Assembly: GCF_934725225.1 (NCBI RefSeq)
Contig: NZ_CAKVAM010000005.1
Span: 1 to 64,000, forward strand
Origin: an uncultured Treponema sp.
Lineage (GTDB): Bacteria; Spirochaetota; Spirochaetia; Treponematales; Treponemataceae
Reading direction: 5' to 3'
Length of the DNA stretch: 64,000 nucleotides
Shown here: positions 18,329 through 27,378 of the stretch, piece by piece
Layout of the letters: every line of letters starts with the position of its first letter
Position numbering within the stretch: the stretch's first letter is position 1
Notes under the pieces: generated by a model
Database searches by the model: none
The model's input: only the letters and a program-made list of their open reading frames with translations
What the model was told of the DNA's origin: nothing
Translations under genes and position numbers: made by a program

Positions 18329-19653
18329 TATTTTATTTCCTTTAAAATCAATTTCTTTTCTTCTGGCTTTTCCGCGCTGAAAGTCAAGACCACCTCAAGC
18401 TGCTGTTTTCCGCTTTCAAGAGCATCCGGGCTTTTTCCATAGACTTCAAGAAGCTTTTCGCCTTTCTTTACAAAGTCGCCCTGCCGCCTGCAGAAAATTA
18501 TTCCAGAGTCCGCGTCCACTTTGTCTGACGACTTGTTTCTGCCCACGCCAAGGTTTATGCACGCGATTCCTGTCTTGTACGCATCAACTGTTAAAAATCC
18601 GTCTTGACTTGCAAAGATTTCTGACTTGAACTTTGAGCGGCGTTTTCCCTGTTCGCTTAGAAGCTTGTCTGGATTTCCGCCCTGAGCCTTTACGTTTTCA
18701 AGGAACTTTTTTAGCGCCTCTCCGCTTTTTACAGCTTCCTTGCATTTGGCTATTCCGTCCTCTGTGTCTTTTGCCTTTCCGCCGAAGACAGCCATTCTTG
18801 CGCCAAGCTCATAGGTAAGCTCCATTACATCGGCAGGACCTTTTCCTTGCAGGCACTCAAGAGTTTCCTCTATTTCAAGATAATTTCCTACTTTGAATCC
18901 AAGAGGAGAGTCCATTCTGGTTAGAAGCGCGCAGGACTTTTTTCCCATTGTCTGGGCTGTCTTTACAAGAAACGACGCAAGCTGCTCAGCATCCGCCTCG
19001 CTTTTCATAAATGCGCCTTTTCCGCACTTTACATCAAACACAAGGGCATCGCTTCCTTCCGCGACTTTTTTTGAAAGAATGCTTGCCGTAATCAGAGGAA
19101 CACTTTCAACAGTTCCTGTAACGTCCCGCAAGGCGTACATTTTCTTGTCTGCCGGAACAATCTTTTCTGTCTGTCCCATCATGGCAAAGCCTGTCTTTTC
19201 GATAATCGAAGCGAACTGCTCCTCGTTAAGATTCACATTGTAGCCTTCTATTGATTCAAGCTTGTCCAAAGTTCCGCCTGTGTGCCCAAGCCCTCTGCCG
19301 CTCATCATGGGAATTTTTACGCCAAGAGACGCCACGATAGGCGCAAGCGGAAGGCTGATTTTATCTCCCACGCCGCCTGTGGAATGCTTGTCCAAAAAAG
19401 GTCCTTTTAGCCCCTTGGGTTTTTCAAGGTTGATTGTGTCGCCGGATTTAAGCATGCAGCCTGTTAAAATTCCTGTTTCCTCGAACGTCATTCCGCTGAA
19501 ATAAACGGCCATAAGAAAAGCCGACATCTGGTAGTCAGGAATTGAACCGTCAACATAGCCGTTCACAAGAAATTCTATTTCATCACGCGAAAGCTCCTGT
19601 CCTTTTTGATTTCCAGTTCCACGCTTTTTAATGATTATGTCCGCCACACGCAT
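18328..19653 (-). CDS. pyrimidine-nucleoside / thymidine phosphorylase
   Basis: The enzyme splits thymidine or uridine with phosphate to give the base and (deoxy)ribose 1-phosphate for salvage. The 441-residue protein carries the family signature SGRGLGHTGGTLDKLE at 118-133, the phosphate-binding KHSTGG at 89-94, and the C-terminal pyrimidine phosphorylase domain. Its length is right for DeoA or Pdp; which pyrimidines it takes cannot be read directly, so no symbol is given. GGAGG precedes the ATG. It is the first gene of a leftward run with recJ and the M23 peptidase. Confidence 0.92.
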   Translation of the reverse strand: MRVADIIIKKRGTGNQKGQELSRDEIEFLVNGYVDGSIPDYQMSAFLMAVYFSGMTFEETGILTGCMLKSGDTINLEKPKGLKGPFLDKHSTGGVGDKISLPLAPIVASLGVKIPMMSGRGLGHTGGTLDKLESIEGYNVNLNEEQFASIIEKTGFAMMGQTEKIVPADKKMYALRDVTGTVESVPLITASILSKKVAEGSDALVFDVKCGKGAFMKSEADAEQLASFLVKTAQTMGKKSCALLTRMDSPLGFKVGNYLEIEETLECLQGKGPADVMELTYELGARMAVFGGKAKDTEDGIAKCKEAVKSGEALKKFLENVKAQGGNPDKLLSEQGKRRSKFKSEIFASQDGFLTVDAYKTGIACINLGVGRNKSSDKVDADSGIIFCRRQGDFVKKGEKLLEVYGKSPDALESGKQQLEVVLTFSAEKPEEKKLILKEIK

Positions 19654-19710
19654 TTTGACCTCCGCTGTTAAGTGTTGTTTTTAATGTCGTTGATATATCT
19701 GAACCTTTTT

Positions 19711-19777
19711 GTCATTCCCGCACTTGATGAGGGAATCTTCTGCAGGCATAGATTGCCGTGTCAAGCACAGCAATGAC
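19711..19777. repeat. TGTCATT palindromic repeat, paired form
   Basis: This 67-bp element is an imperfect inverted repeat. Its left end GTCATTCCCGCACTTGA is mirrored by TCAAGCACAGCAATGAC at its right end. Each arm can also fold alone: ATTCCC with GGGAAT, and ATTGC with GCAAT. Single arms with the same GTCATT...CGG...AATCT core occur at 25910, 36205 and 39922. It lies between pyrimidine phosphorylase and recO and encodes nothing. It looks like a REP/BIME or MITE-type element. Confidence 0.7.
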
Positions 19778-19899
19778 AAAATATTCGAACTAAGAACACA
19801 TATATTATTATATCCCAAAAAGAAAAAAAAGTCATTTGCCATGTCTTGTTCAAGTGAAGTGCGTTGTGAAGTGGGCGATAATGCGGGAGAAATTTCCGG

Positions 19900-20673
19900 C
19901 TAAAGTATTCCGATTCCGCTTTTTAAGGTTTCAAGCTGGATTCCGCAGGCTTTTTCAATCATGCTGTACAGAAGCCGCTTCATGTTGTAAACGGATTCCG
20001 AGGGAACAAGCAGTTTTCTTACTTGTCCGGGCGGAAGCTCGTTTATGGCGGCAAGGTAGGTGAGCGAGTCAAGGTCGATTCTGAAGTTTCCTTGCATTCT
20101 GTTTTCCGGGGCGAAAGAAATGCAGTCCGCGCAGACAAATCCGTTTTGCCTTTCCATATAGCTTGCGTTCTGCTCATGGCTTAAAAGTGAAGAGCCACAG
20201 CCGCAGCAGGTTCTAGGTTCAGGCTGAAGCCCCAAAAGCCCAAGGTATCTCCAGAGAAAGCGCAGGATTCCAAGGCGGACTTCGTTTTCGTCCACGCTGT
20301 CTATTCCGTCAAGAAAGGCGCACAGAAGCACAAAGGCTTTTTCTGTTTCTCCGGCGCATTTTGTCTTTAGCACAAGCTCGCAGGCAAACGATGCCGCCCA
20401 GGATTTTAGAAGGCTTGTCCTGAACGAAAGATGGCAGTTTTGCGCGTCAAAGTCGGTTATTTTTATTGAATTGCGGGATTCATCGCTGTATATATAGAGG
20501 ATTCCTGAATAAAACGGCTGAACAAGGGACTTCAGGCGGCTTTTTGGGCCTCCGTAGAGCATTGCGTTGAAAATTCCGTTTTCCGCAGAAATTACTTTTA
20601 CAAGCCTGTTGTTTTCTCCGGACTCTTTTAATGAAAGGATTACAGATTTCATTCTCTTGTTCCGCTCTGCCAT
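19900..20673 (-). CDS. recO: DNA repair protein RecO
   Basis: RecO helps load RecA on SSB-coated DNA in the RecF pathway. The 257-residue protein has the N-terminal OB fold (SVILSLKESGENNRLVKVIS, then LYGGPKSRLKSLVQPF) and the helical domain with a CxxC zinc finger made by TCCGCG and CADC. The ATG at 20673 lies 6 nt after a -10 box and no Shine-Dalgarno is visible, which suggests a leaderless message. flgB is divergent. Confidence 0.88.
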   Translation of the reverse strand: MAERNKRMKSVILSLKESGENNRLVKVISAENGIFNAMLYGGPKSRLKSLVQPFYSGILYIYSDESRNSIKITDFDAQNCHLSFRTSLLKSWAASFACELVLKTKCAGETEKAFVLLCAFLDGIDSVDENEVRLGILRFLWRYLGLLGLQPEPRTCCGCGSSLLSHEQNASYMERQNGFVCADCISFAPENRMQGNFRIDLDSLTYLAAINELPPGQVRKLLVPSESVYNMKRLLYSMIEKACGIQLETLKSGIGIL

Positions 20674-20679
20674 GCGCCT

Positions 20680-20708
20680 ATAATATCAGCGTGGAAAACG
20701 CTTTGCAA
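20680..20708 (-). promoter_or_regulatory. recO promoter, leaderless type
   Basis: Reading leftward, TTGCAA (20708-20703) and TATTAT (20685-20680) have a 17-bp spacer. Six nt lie between the -10 box and the recO ATG, so the message probably begins with the start codon. Confidence 0.55.
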
Positions 20709-20715
20709 TATACTA

Positions 20716-20742
20716 TAAACTTTTTTTCTGAAATGCCGATAA
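20716..20742 (+). promoter_or_regulatory. sigma-28 (FliA/WhiG)-type promoter of the flgB operon
   Basis: TAAACTTT (20716-20723), an 11-nt spacer and GCCGATAA (20735-20742) match the enterobacterial sigma-28 consensus TAAAGTTT-N11-GCCGATAA at 15 of 16 positions. It lies directly before flgB, with 7 nt between the -10 element and the ATG. Control of the basal body operon by the flagellar sigma factor is therefore likely. Confidence 0.72.
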
Positions 20743-20749
20743 ACAGAGT

Positions 20750-21169
20750 ATGAACAGTTTTTCAAATTCTGTAGATTTGCTTCACCGCGCTCTTGATGTT
20801 GAAAGCCTCCGCTATCAGGTTACTGCAAACAATATTGCAAACAGCGAAGTTGCGAATTTCAAGAGACAGTCCGTAAGCTTTGAAAGCGAGCTGAAAAAAG
20901 CCTTCATTAGCCGCGACAACGAGCACAGTTCTTTCCGCATGGCGACAAATGACGCGCGCCATATTCAGAGCGAAGTTCCGCGCGATTGGCGTGATGTTGA
21001 GCCTAGACGTGTTTCCGACTACACAACTGCTTCAAAAGCCAACGGAAACAATGTTGATGCAGAGCAGGAAGCAATGAATGTTGTTCAGATTCAGATGCAG
21101 TACCGACTTTTGACCCAGCTTATGAATTTTGAGTTTTCACAGGTCAAGACTGCAATGAAGTCAATATAG
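20750..21169 (+). CDS. flgB: flagellar basal body rod protein FlgB
   Basis: FlgB is a proximal rod subunit linking the MS ring to the distal rod. The 139-residue product begins MNSFSNSVDLLHRALDVESL and has the rod-protein motif VTANNIANSEVANFKRQ near residues 25-45, plus a C-terminal helix for coiled-coil packing. The length is normal. The start lies 7 nt after a sigma-28 -10 element and has no ribosome-binding site, so a very short or absent leader is expected. It is the first gene of the flgB-fliJ run. Confidence 0.93.
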   Translation: MNSFSNSVDLLHRALDVESLRYQVTANNIANSEVANFKRQSVSFESELKKAFISRDNEHSSFRMATNDARHIQSEVPRDWRDVEPRRVSDYTTASKANGNNVDAEQEAMNVVQIQMQYRLLTQLMNFEFSQVKTAMKSI

Positions 21170-21201
21170 TTTATTTTTACTATTGAGTTTTGGAGAAAAG
21201 T

Positions 21202-21663
21202 ATGGGATTATTTACAAGCATAAACATAGCGGCAACAGGCATGAGCGTGGAGCGTCTGCGCACTGATGTCATTTCAAACAATATTGCAAATGCCACAACA
21301 ACGCGTACTCAGGAAGGCGGAGCTTACCGCAAGCAGAGCGTGATTATTGAGCCTATTGCTTCTTCAAATCCTCAGTGGAGATTTCCTTTTGTGGATTCAG
21401 AGCTGGACAACGGACCTGGAAAAGGCGTTCGTGTTCGTGAAATCGTAAAAGACAGCGAGCAGGGCAGAATGGTTTACGACCCAAGCCACCCGGATGCGAT
21501 TCAGTCTGGACCGAACAAAGGCTACGTTGAATATCCTAACGTGAATATTGTAAATGAAATGGTGAACATGATAAGCGCAAACCGTGCTTACGAAGCCAAC
21601 AGTTCTGTTATTCAGGGCAGCAAGGAAATGTTTGCCTCTGCTTTGGAAATCGGCAGTCGCTAG
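21202..21663 (+). CDS. flgC: flagellar basal body rod protein FlgC
   Basis: FlgC is the second proximal rod protein. The 153-residue product has MGLFTSINIAATGMSVERLRTDVISNNIANATTTR at the N-terminus and the C-terminal NIVNEMVNMISANRAYEANSSVI motif shared by rod and hook proteins. A TTG at 21190 is in frame, but the ATG at 21202 follows TGGAGAA and gives the family start. It lies 32 nt after flgB in the same operon. Confidence 0.94.
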   Translation: MGLFTSINIAATGMSVERLRTDVISNNIANATTTRTQEGGAYRKQSVIIEPIASSNPQWRFPFVDSELDNGPGKGVRVREIVKDSEQGRMVYDPSHPDAIQSGPNKGYVEYPNVNIVNEMVNMISANRAYEANSSVIQGSKEMFASALEIGSR

Positions 21664-21692
21664 TTGCAGTTAATCAGTAAACGGGAGGAACT

Positions 21693-22043
21693 ATGAATCT
21701 TTCTTTTGGCTCAATGGAGCTTAACAGGTCAAATATGTCTCATCTTGGGACTTCAGCCATTGGAAATGTCAGCAAGGCTTTAAAGGGAAACGAAAACGCT
21801 TCTGTTGACGGTGCTGAAAAGAAAGAGTCTTTTAGAACTTACCTTCTTGAAGCTGTAAACGAAATGAACAGCCAGCAGCTCAATGTTTCTGCTCTTCAGG
21901 AAAAAGTCATAACAGATCCGGACAGCGTGGACATCCATGATGTTACAACTGCCATGGCAAAAGCCCAGATGTCGCTGGATCTTGCGCAGAATGTAATCGA
22001 CCGTCTTGTAAAAGGCTGGAATGAGCTTTCGCAGAACAGATAG
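21693..22043 (+). CDS. fliE: flagellar hook-basal body protein FliE
   Basis: FliE joins the MS ring to the rod. The 116-residue product has the family C-terminus, with SVDIHDVTTAMAKAQMSLDLAQNVIDRLVKGWNEL at the end. The N-terminal half is polar and variable, as usual. GGGAGGA precedes the ATG. A separate promoter for fliF follows 26 nt after its stop. Confidence 0.9.
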   Translation: MNLSFGSMELNRSNMSHLGTSAIGNVSKALKGNENASVDGAEKKESFRTYLLEAVNEMNSQQLNVSALQEKVITDPDSVDIHDVTTAMAKAQMSLDLAQNVIDRLVKGWNELSQNR

Positions 22044-22068
22044 CGCGCTAGTTTGGTGAAAAGTTTTA

Positions 22069-22097
22069 TTGTCAAATTCGGGAATTTGTGTTATACT
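22069..22097 (+). promoter_or_regulatory. internal promoter upstream of fliF
   Basis: TTGTCA (22069-22074) and TATACT (22092-22097) are 17 bp apart in the 124-bp gap between fliE and fliF. This is a housekeeping-type promoter and would let fliF-fliJ be expressed apart from the sigma-28-like promoter at flgB. The resulting leader is about 65 nt and ends in a GGGAGGGGA ribosome site. Confidence 0.55.
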
Positions 22098-22167
22098 GTC
22101 CTATCTTTTTATGCGAGTGGGACAGCGTAAAATAGAAATAAAATGAGTTCGTTCATGGGAGGGGAAT

Positions 22168-23874
22168 ATGAACGAATGGTTCAAGAAAAATTTAGAAACC
22201 ATTAAAGAAAAATGGGCGAAGTGGACAACTCTCCAAAAAGCTATTGTGGCTGCAATCGTTGTGGTTGCTATAGCGGTGATTGTTCTTATGGCTTCTATGT
22301 CGTCTCGCCCTTCCACAGTGCGCCTTTTTAACGGTCCGGTAAATGATGAAAAAGAACGGGAACTTATTCTTTCCCGCCTTGATCAGGACAATGTAAAGGC
22401 CTATGTTTCATCGGACAATTATATTTCTGTTGAAAACAGCGATATAGCAAAAAAATACAGAAGCCGCCTCATTGCTGAAGGATATGCACCTTCGAGCCTT
22501 GATGCCTACAGCCTTTTTGATGTTACGCGTTGGTCAAGAACAGACTTTGATGATAAGGTGAACTGGCAGCGCGCGACAGAAACAGCATTAAAGCAGCAGC
22601 TTGAGTCTTTGGACGGAATCCAGCGCGCGGAAGTAAATCTTGTGCTTCCTGATGAAGCTTTGTTTACAGAAAATCAGAATCCTACATCCGCAAGCATTGT
22701 TTTGTATGCAAAAGGAAACAGCGATGTTCTTACAGACAAGCGCAAAATCCGCGGAATCCAAAATCTCATAAAAGCCTGCGTAGAAGGTTTGCGCGACGAA
22801 AATATCGTAATCAACGACGGCGCTTCAAATATTCAAATAAATGACTTTGAAGGCATGGCTGAAAGCGACCGTATTTCAAATATAGAAAAACAGAGAAAGC
22901 TTATTCTTAAGCAGGAAACTACATATACAGGCCTTGTTCTTGCCGCATTGAAGGGAACTTTTTCTGACAACCGTGTAAGAGTTGCGAACATCAAGATTGA
23001 CATGAATATGTCTGAGCGCACAACTACTTCAAGAGAATACGGCGGAATCACAATCCGTCCAGACAATCCGAATACTCCTTATGACGACTCTGAAATTGTA
23101 AACAGCCTCACTTTGTCGGAAGAAACTGTAAACAAGTCGTTTACTGGAACCGGCTACAATCCTGAAGGTCCGGCTGGAGTTGAAGGCCAGAATCCTCCAG
23201 TTTACAGCGATATGTCAAATGTCGTGGGAAAATCCACAGAAGAAGGTGTAAAACGCAACTATGCGCTGAATGAAAAAAATGTTTCTGAAATTACAAGCCC
23301 TAAGATTGACCGCATTACAGTTTCTGTAAACATCGACGGCCAGTGGCGCAAAGTTTATGATGAAAACAATCGTCCTATTCTTGAAAACGGACATTTAAAG
23401 CGCGAGTACATTCCTATTACTCCAGAGCAGCTTGCAAATACAACAAAACTTGTTCAGGATGCTGTCGGCTATAACAGAGCCAGAGGAGACAGCGTTACAG
23501 TTACAAATATTCCGTTTGACAGAACAGAAGAGCAGGAAAAAGAAGATCTGGCTTATATTGCGCAGCTTAACAGAAACCGCACAATTATGTTCAGCCTGAT
23601 TGGAATTGCTATAATTCTTATTGCGTTCATTGCATTCCGTATTATCAGCAGAGAGATTGAACGCCGCCGCCGTCTTGCAGAGGAAGCTAGAATTCGTCAG
23701 CAGGAAGAAGAAAGACAGAGAGCGCTTCTTGAAGCCCAGCAACAGGGAATGGAAGTTACAATGTCTGTTGAAGAGCGCAAGCGGGCAGAGCTTCAGGAAA
23801 ATGCGATTGCAATGGCAAAAGAGCATCCGGAAGACGTTGCAATGCTTATCCGCACTTGGCTTATGGAGGAATAG
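22168..23874 (+). CDS. fliF: flagellar MS-ring protein FliF
   Basis: FliF forms the MS ring in the inner membrane. The 568-residue protein has two membrane helices, near residues 27-46 and 473-492, that flank the periplasmic YscJ-like ring-building domains. The cytoplasmic C-terminus is charged and ends in the FliG-binding peptide EHPEDVAMLIRTWLME. GGGAGGGGA precedes the ATG. fliG starts 3 nt later. Confidence 0.96.
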   Translation: MNEWFKKNLETIKEKWAKWTTLQKAIVAAIVVVAIAVIVLMASMSSRPSTVRLFNGPVNDEKERELILSRLDQDNVKAYVSSDNYISVENSDIAKKYRSRLIAEGYAPSSLDAYSLFDVTRWSRTDFDDKVNWQRATETALKQQLESLDGIQRAEVNLVLPDEALFTENQNPTSASIVLYAKGNSDVLTDKRKIRGIQNLIKACVEGLRDENIVINDGASNIQINDFEGMAESDRISNIEKQRKLILKQETTYTGLVLAALKGTFSDNRVRVANIKIDMNMSERTTTSREYGGITIRPDNPNTPYDDSEIVNSLTLSEETVNKSFTGTGYNPEGPAGVEGQNPPVYSDMSNVVGKSTEEGVKRNYALNEKNVSEITSPKIDRITVSVNIDGQWRKVYDENNRPILENGHLKREYIPITPEQLANTTKLVQDAVGYNRARGDSVTVTNIPFDRTEEQEKEDLAYIAQLNRNRTIMFSLIGIAIILIAFIAFRIISREIERRRRLAEEARIRQQEEERQRALLEAQQQGMEVTMSVEERKRAELQENAIAMAKEHPEDVAMLIRTWLMEE

Positions 23875-23877
23875 TTT

Positions 23878-24936
23878 ATGGCAGAAGAACTTGTTGACGG
23901 CAAAAAAAGCAAGAAAAAAGGCGGAATCAAGGATTATAAGAATCTTACCGGCCGCCAAAAAGCCGCTATTTTCCTCGTTGCAATCGGAAGCGATGTAGCC
24001 TCTGATGTAATGAAGCACTTGCGCGAAGATGAAGTTGAAACTCTTACGTTTGAAATTGCGCGCCTTGATACAATTGACGCAGACTTTAAAGATCAGGTTC
24101 TTGAAGAATTTCAAGAACTTATGCAGGCGCAGAATTTTATTACAACTGGCGGTATTGACTTTGCCCGCGAGCTTCTTGAAAAATCCTTGGGAAGCCAAAA
24201 GGCAATTGATATTATCAACAGACTCACAAGCTCTTTGCAGGTCCGTCCGTTTGATTTTATCCGCCGAACAGATCCAGCTCATCTTTTGAACTTTGTTCAG
24301 CAGGAATATCCGCAGACAATTTCTCTTATTCTTGCGTACCTTGAGCCTCAGAAAGCCGCAACAATTCTTCAGAATCTTCCTGCGGAAATTCAGCCGGAAG
24401 TTTCAAAGCGTCTTGCAACAATGGACCGCACAAGCCCGGAAGTTCTGCGTGAAGTTGAGCGTGTTCTTGAAAAGAAACTTTCAACTCTTTCCAGCGAAGA
24501 TTACACAGCTGCCGGTGGTGTTGACTCGATTGTTGAAATTCTTAACCTTGTTGACCGTTCTTCTGAAAAGGCGATTATTGAAACTCTTGAAGAAGACGAC
24601 CCAGAGCTTGCGGAAGAAATCAAGAAGAGAATGTTCGTTTTCGAAGATATTGTTATGCTTGATGACCGCGCGATTCAGAAAGTTCTGCGTGAAGTTGATA
24701 CTCAGGAGCTTGCAAAGGCTTTGAAATCAGTTGATACAGAAGTTCAGGATAAGATTTTCCGCAATATGTCAAAGAGAGCCGCTTCAATGTTAAAAGAAGA
24801 CATGGAATATATGGGACCTGTCCGCTTGAAAGATGTTGAAGAAAGCCAGCAGAAGATTGTTAGCGTAATCCGCCGTCTTGAAGATTCTGGTGAAATTGTT
24901 ATTGCTCGTTCTAGCGATGATGAAATGGTAGTCTGA
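23878..24936 (+). CDS. fliG: flagellar motor switch protein FliG
   Basis: FliG is the rotor protein of the C ring that meets the stator. The 352-residue product has the N-terminal domain with LTGRQKAAIFLVAIGSDVAS, the middle EH-PQT region (QQEYPQTISLILAYLEPQKAA), and the C-terminal torque helix with charged residues in DRAIQKVLREVDTQELAKALK. Spirochaetes often carry two fliG genes; this one, directly after fliF, is the operon copy. Confidence 0.95.
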   Translation: MAEELVDGKKSKKKGGIKDYKNLTGRQKAAIFLVAIGSDVASDVMKHLREDEVETLTFEIARLDTIDADFKDQVLEEFQELMQAQNFITTGGIDFARELLEKSLGSQKAIDIINRLTSSLQVRPFDFIRRTDPAHLLNFVQQEYPQTISLILAYLEPQKAATILQNLPAEIQPEVSKRLATMDRTSPEVLREVERVLEKKLSTLSSEDYTAAGGVDSIVEILNLVDRSSEKAIIETLEEDDPELAEEIKKRMFVFEDIVMLDDRAIQKVLREVDTQELAKALKSVDTEVQDKIFRNMSKRAASMLKEDMEYMGPVRLKDVEESQQKIVSVIRRLEDSGEIVIARSSDDEMVV

Positions 24937-24956
24937 TTTGACTGGAGGCATTTAGC

Positions 24957-25889
24957 ATGGCACAAACTGTATTCAGACCGGCAGAAGTTAACAATACTAA
25001 GGGCGAAGTTGTCCTTCAGTTTACAAAAAATTTTGCGCCTCCTGTAGAAGAAAAAGTTGAGGAAGTTCCAGAATATACAGGACCTACAGCTGATGACTTG
25101 CGCAAGGAAGCGGAGGCTTTTAAGCTTCAGTGGGAAGATGAAAAGGCCAAGATGCTTGCAAAGGCTCAGGCAGACGCAGATCAGATTGTAAAAAATGCGG
25201 AAGATGCGGCGTTTGCTCAGGTAAAGCATCAAAGCGATCAGGCGGCAATAATAAAATCCCAGGCGCAAAAAGAGGCTCAGGATATTGTTGAAAAGGCAAA
25301 AGCTGAAGCGCAGGATATTATTTCCAACGCAAAAATAGAAGAAAAATCTATCTTTGAAAAGTCAAAGAGCGAAGGATTTAAAGCCGGCCATGAAGAAGGT
25401 TATAAGGCTGGAAATGAAGAAGCCCAGCGTCTTGTTGAGCGCATTCACAAAATGATTGAAGCTGTACAGGCAAAAAGGCAGGAAATTCTTGATAACACAG
25501 AGCAGCAGATTGTGAATCTTGTGATTTTGATAGCGCGCAAAGTTGTAAAAATTATGAGCGAAAATCAAAAGAGCGTTATAATGTCGAATGTTCTTCAGGC
25601 TTTGAAAAAAGTAAAAGGCTCTGGAGATGTAACATTGCGCGTAAATCTTGCTGATGTGAAGCTTACAACCGAGCATATAAAAGACTTTATCCGTCAGGTT
25701 GAAAATATCAAAAATATTTCTGTTGTTGAAGACAGTTCCGTTGAAAAAGGCGGCTGCATTGTTGAAACGGACTTCGGCGCAATTGACGCGCGCATTTCAA
25801 GCCAGCTGAATGAACTTGAAACTCAGATTTTGAATATTTCGCCAATAAAAACTGTGGGCAAGTCAGAAGTTATAAATCCCGACAGTTGA
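24957..25889 (+). CDS. fliH: flagellar assembly protein FliH
   Basis: FliH regulates the FliI ATPase of the flagellar export apparatus. The 310-residue product has a long, Ala-, Glu- and Lys-rich coiled region (about 45-150) with GxxxG-like spacing near GFKAGHEEGYKAGNEE, and a C-terminal FliH/V-ATPase subunit E-like domain (NLVILIARKVVKIM). TGGAGG precedes the ATG. A palindromic repeat separates it from fliI by 128 bp, an unusually wide gap within this operon. Confidence 0.9.
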   Translation: MAQTVFRPAEVNNTKGEVVLQFTKNFAPPVEEKVEEVPEYTGPTADDLRKEAEAFKLQWEDEKAKMLAKAQADADQIVKNAEDAAFAQVKHQSDQAAIIKSQAQKEAQDIVEKAKAEAQDIISNAKIEEKSIFEKSKSEGFKAGHEEGYKAGNEEAQRLVERIHKMIEAVQAKRQEILDNTEQQIVNLVILIARKVVKIMSENQKSVIMSNVLQALKKVKGSGDVTLRVNLADVKLTTEHIKDFIRQVENIKNISVVEDSSVEKGGCIVETDFGAIDARISSQLNELETQILNISPIKTVGKSEVINPDS

Positions 25890-25909
25890 TTTATTTGTTT
25901 GTTTTCTTT

Positions 25910-25937
25910 GTCATTGCCGGACTTGCTCCGGCAATCT
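25910..25937. repeat. TGTCATT palindromic repeat, single arm, between fliH and fliI
   Basis: The element GTCATTGCCGGACTTGCTCC continues to GGCAATCTA. ATTGCCGG and CCGGCAAT (25913-25935) form an 8-bp stem with a 7-nt loop. It belongs to the repeat family at 19711, 36205 and 39922. In the mRNA it could act as a processing site or attenuator between fliH and fliI. Confidence 0.7.
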
Positions 25938-26017
25938 ATTTTTGTGCTTGTAGAAGAAAGTCAGTTTGCTAAAAAATCTGCAAGGCATAGTTTTCAGTCG
26001 TTGCGGGATAATTTAAA

Positions 26018-27367
26018 ATGGAAAATTTTTTTGATAAATACATTCATAGCATAGAACGGATTGAACCCATAAAATATACCGGCTCTGTCATAGGCGTAAA
26101 AGGTCTTATGATAGAAAGCAAAGGTCCTCGCTCTGTAATCGGCGAAATCTGCACAATTCATATTCCAAGTATTCAAAGTTCTGTTCTTGCGGAAGTTGTT
26201 GGTCTTGAAGGCTCTTCTGTGCGTCTTATGGCTTACGGAGAGACAAAGGGAATTGAAGTTGGCTGTGAAGTTGTTGCTTCCGGGCACGTTCTGGAAGTTC
26301 CTGTTGGACTGTCGCTTTTGGGACGCGTAATAGACGCAACTGGAAAGCCCTATGACGGCAAAGGTGAAATTTTCCCAGAAGCTTATTATCCGGCTTTGGC
26401 ATCTCCTCCAAATCCAATGGAACGCAAGCCGATTGACAAGCGCATTGTAACTGGAGTTCGCGCTATTGACGGAATTCTCACAGTCGGAAAAGGTCAGCGT
26501 CTTGGAATTTTTGCAGGTTCAGGAGTTGGAAAATCAACGCTTCTTTCAATGATTGCGCGAAATACAAATGCTGATATAAACGTAATCGGTCTTATCGGTG
26601 AGCGTGGACGCGAAGTCATGGACTTTATAAAGCGCGACTTGGGAGATGAAGGACTTAAACGTTCTGTGCTTGTTGTTGCAACTAGCGACCAGCCTTCTAT
26701 TTCCAGATTGCGAGCCGCTTATGTTACAACTGCCATAGCTGAATATTTCCGCGACCAAGGCAAGGACGTTATGCTGATGTTTGACAGCGTAACTCGTTTT
26801 GCCCATGCGCAAAGGGAAATTGGACTTGCAACAGGCGAGCCTCCTGCGCAAAGAGGTTATCCTCCGAGCGTTTTTGATATGTTGCCAAAGCTTCTTGAGC
26901 GCACAGGAACAAATGACAAAGGAAGCATTACCGCTTTTTATACAGTTCTTGTTGACGGCGATGACATGGATGAGCCTATTGCTGATAAAGTGCGCGGAAC
27001 TTTAGACGGACACATTGTTTTGCAGCGTTCCCTTGCGGCCCGTCAGCATTATCCTGCAATCGATATGCTTACAAGCATCAGCCGTCTTTCAAAACGCGTT
27101 TCTGGAACTTGCACAAAAAAAGCCGTGCAGCGTGTGCGCCGTTGGATTTCCGTTTATTCAGAGCAGGAAGAAATGATAAATGCCGGCGTTTACCAAAAAG
27201 GCTCTTCCCCGGAAATTGACGAAGCCATTGACCATCATCAGGCTGTTGAAGAATTTTTGTGCCAGGAAGAAAACAGCCATCTTACAATTGAAGATACGTT
27301 GAAATCTCTTTCTGAATTAAGCGGAATTGAAATTCCTGAAGCCGAATATTCAGAATCTCCTGCTTGA
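26018..27367 (+). CDS. fliI: flagellum-specific ATPase FliI
   Basis: FliI is the ATPase of flagellar type III export. The 449-residue protein has the Walker A loop GSGVGKST at 167-174, a Walker B segment VMLMFDSVTRFA, and the signature PSVFDMLPKLLERTG. It is homologous to F1-ATPase beta. The gap before it contains a palindromic repeat, and the ribosome site is weak (GGGATAATTTAAA). fliJ starts 11 nt after its stop. Confidence 0.96.
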   Translation: MENFFDKYIHSIERIEPIKYTGSVIGVKGLMIESKGPRSVIGEICTIHIPSIQSSVLAEVVGLEGSSVRLMAYGETKGIEVGCEVVASGHVLEVPVGLSLLGRVIDATGKPYDGKGEIFPEAYYPALASPPNPMERKPIDKRIVTGVRAIDGILTVGKGQRLGIFAGSGVGKSTLLSMIARNTNADINVIGLIGERGREVMDFIKRDLGDEGLKRSVLVVATSDQPSISRLRAAYVTTAIAEYFRDQGKDVMLMFDSVTRFAHAQREIGLATGEPPAQRGYPPSVFDMLPKLLERTGTNDKGSITAFYTVLVDGDDMDEPIADKVRGTLDGHIVLQRSLAARQHYPAIDMLTSISRLSKRVSGTCTKKAVQRVRRWISVYSEQEEMINAGVYQKGSSPEIDEAIDHHQAVEEFLCQEENSHLTIEDTLKSLSELSGIEIPEAEYSESPA

Positions 27368-27378
27368 TTTTTATCTTT

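Noticed and set aside
20657..20684. TTGTTC-16-TATAAT as a forward promoter for flgB
   Set aside because: The TATAAT bases overlap the -10 of the leftward recO promoter, which has a better -35 and spacer. The sigma-28-type element closer to flgB explains that gene better.
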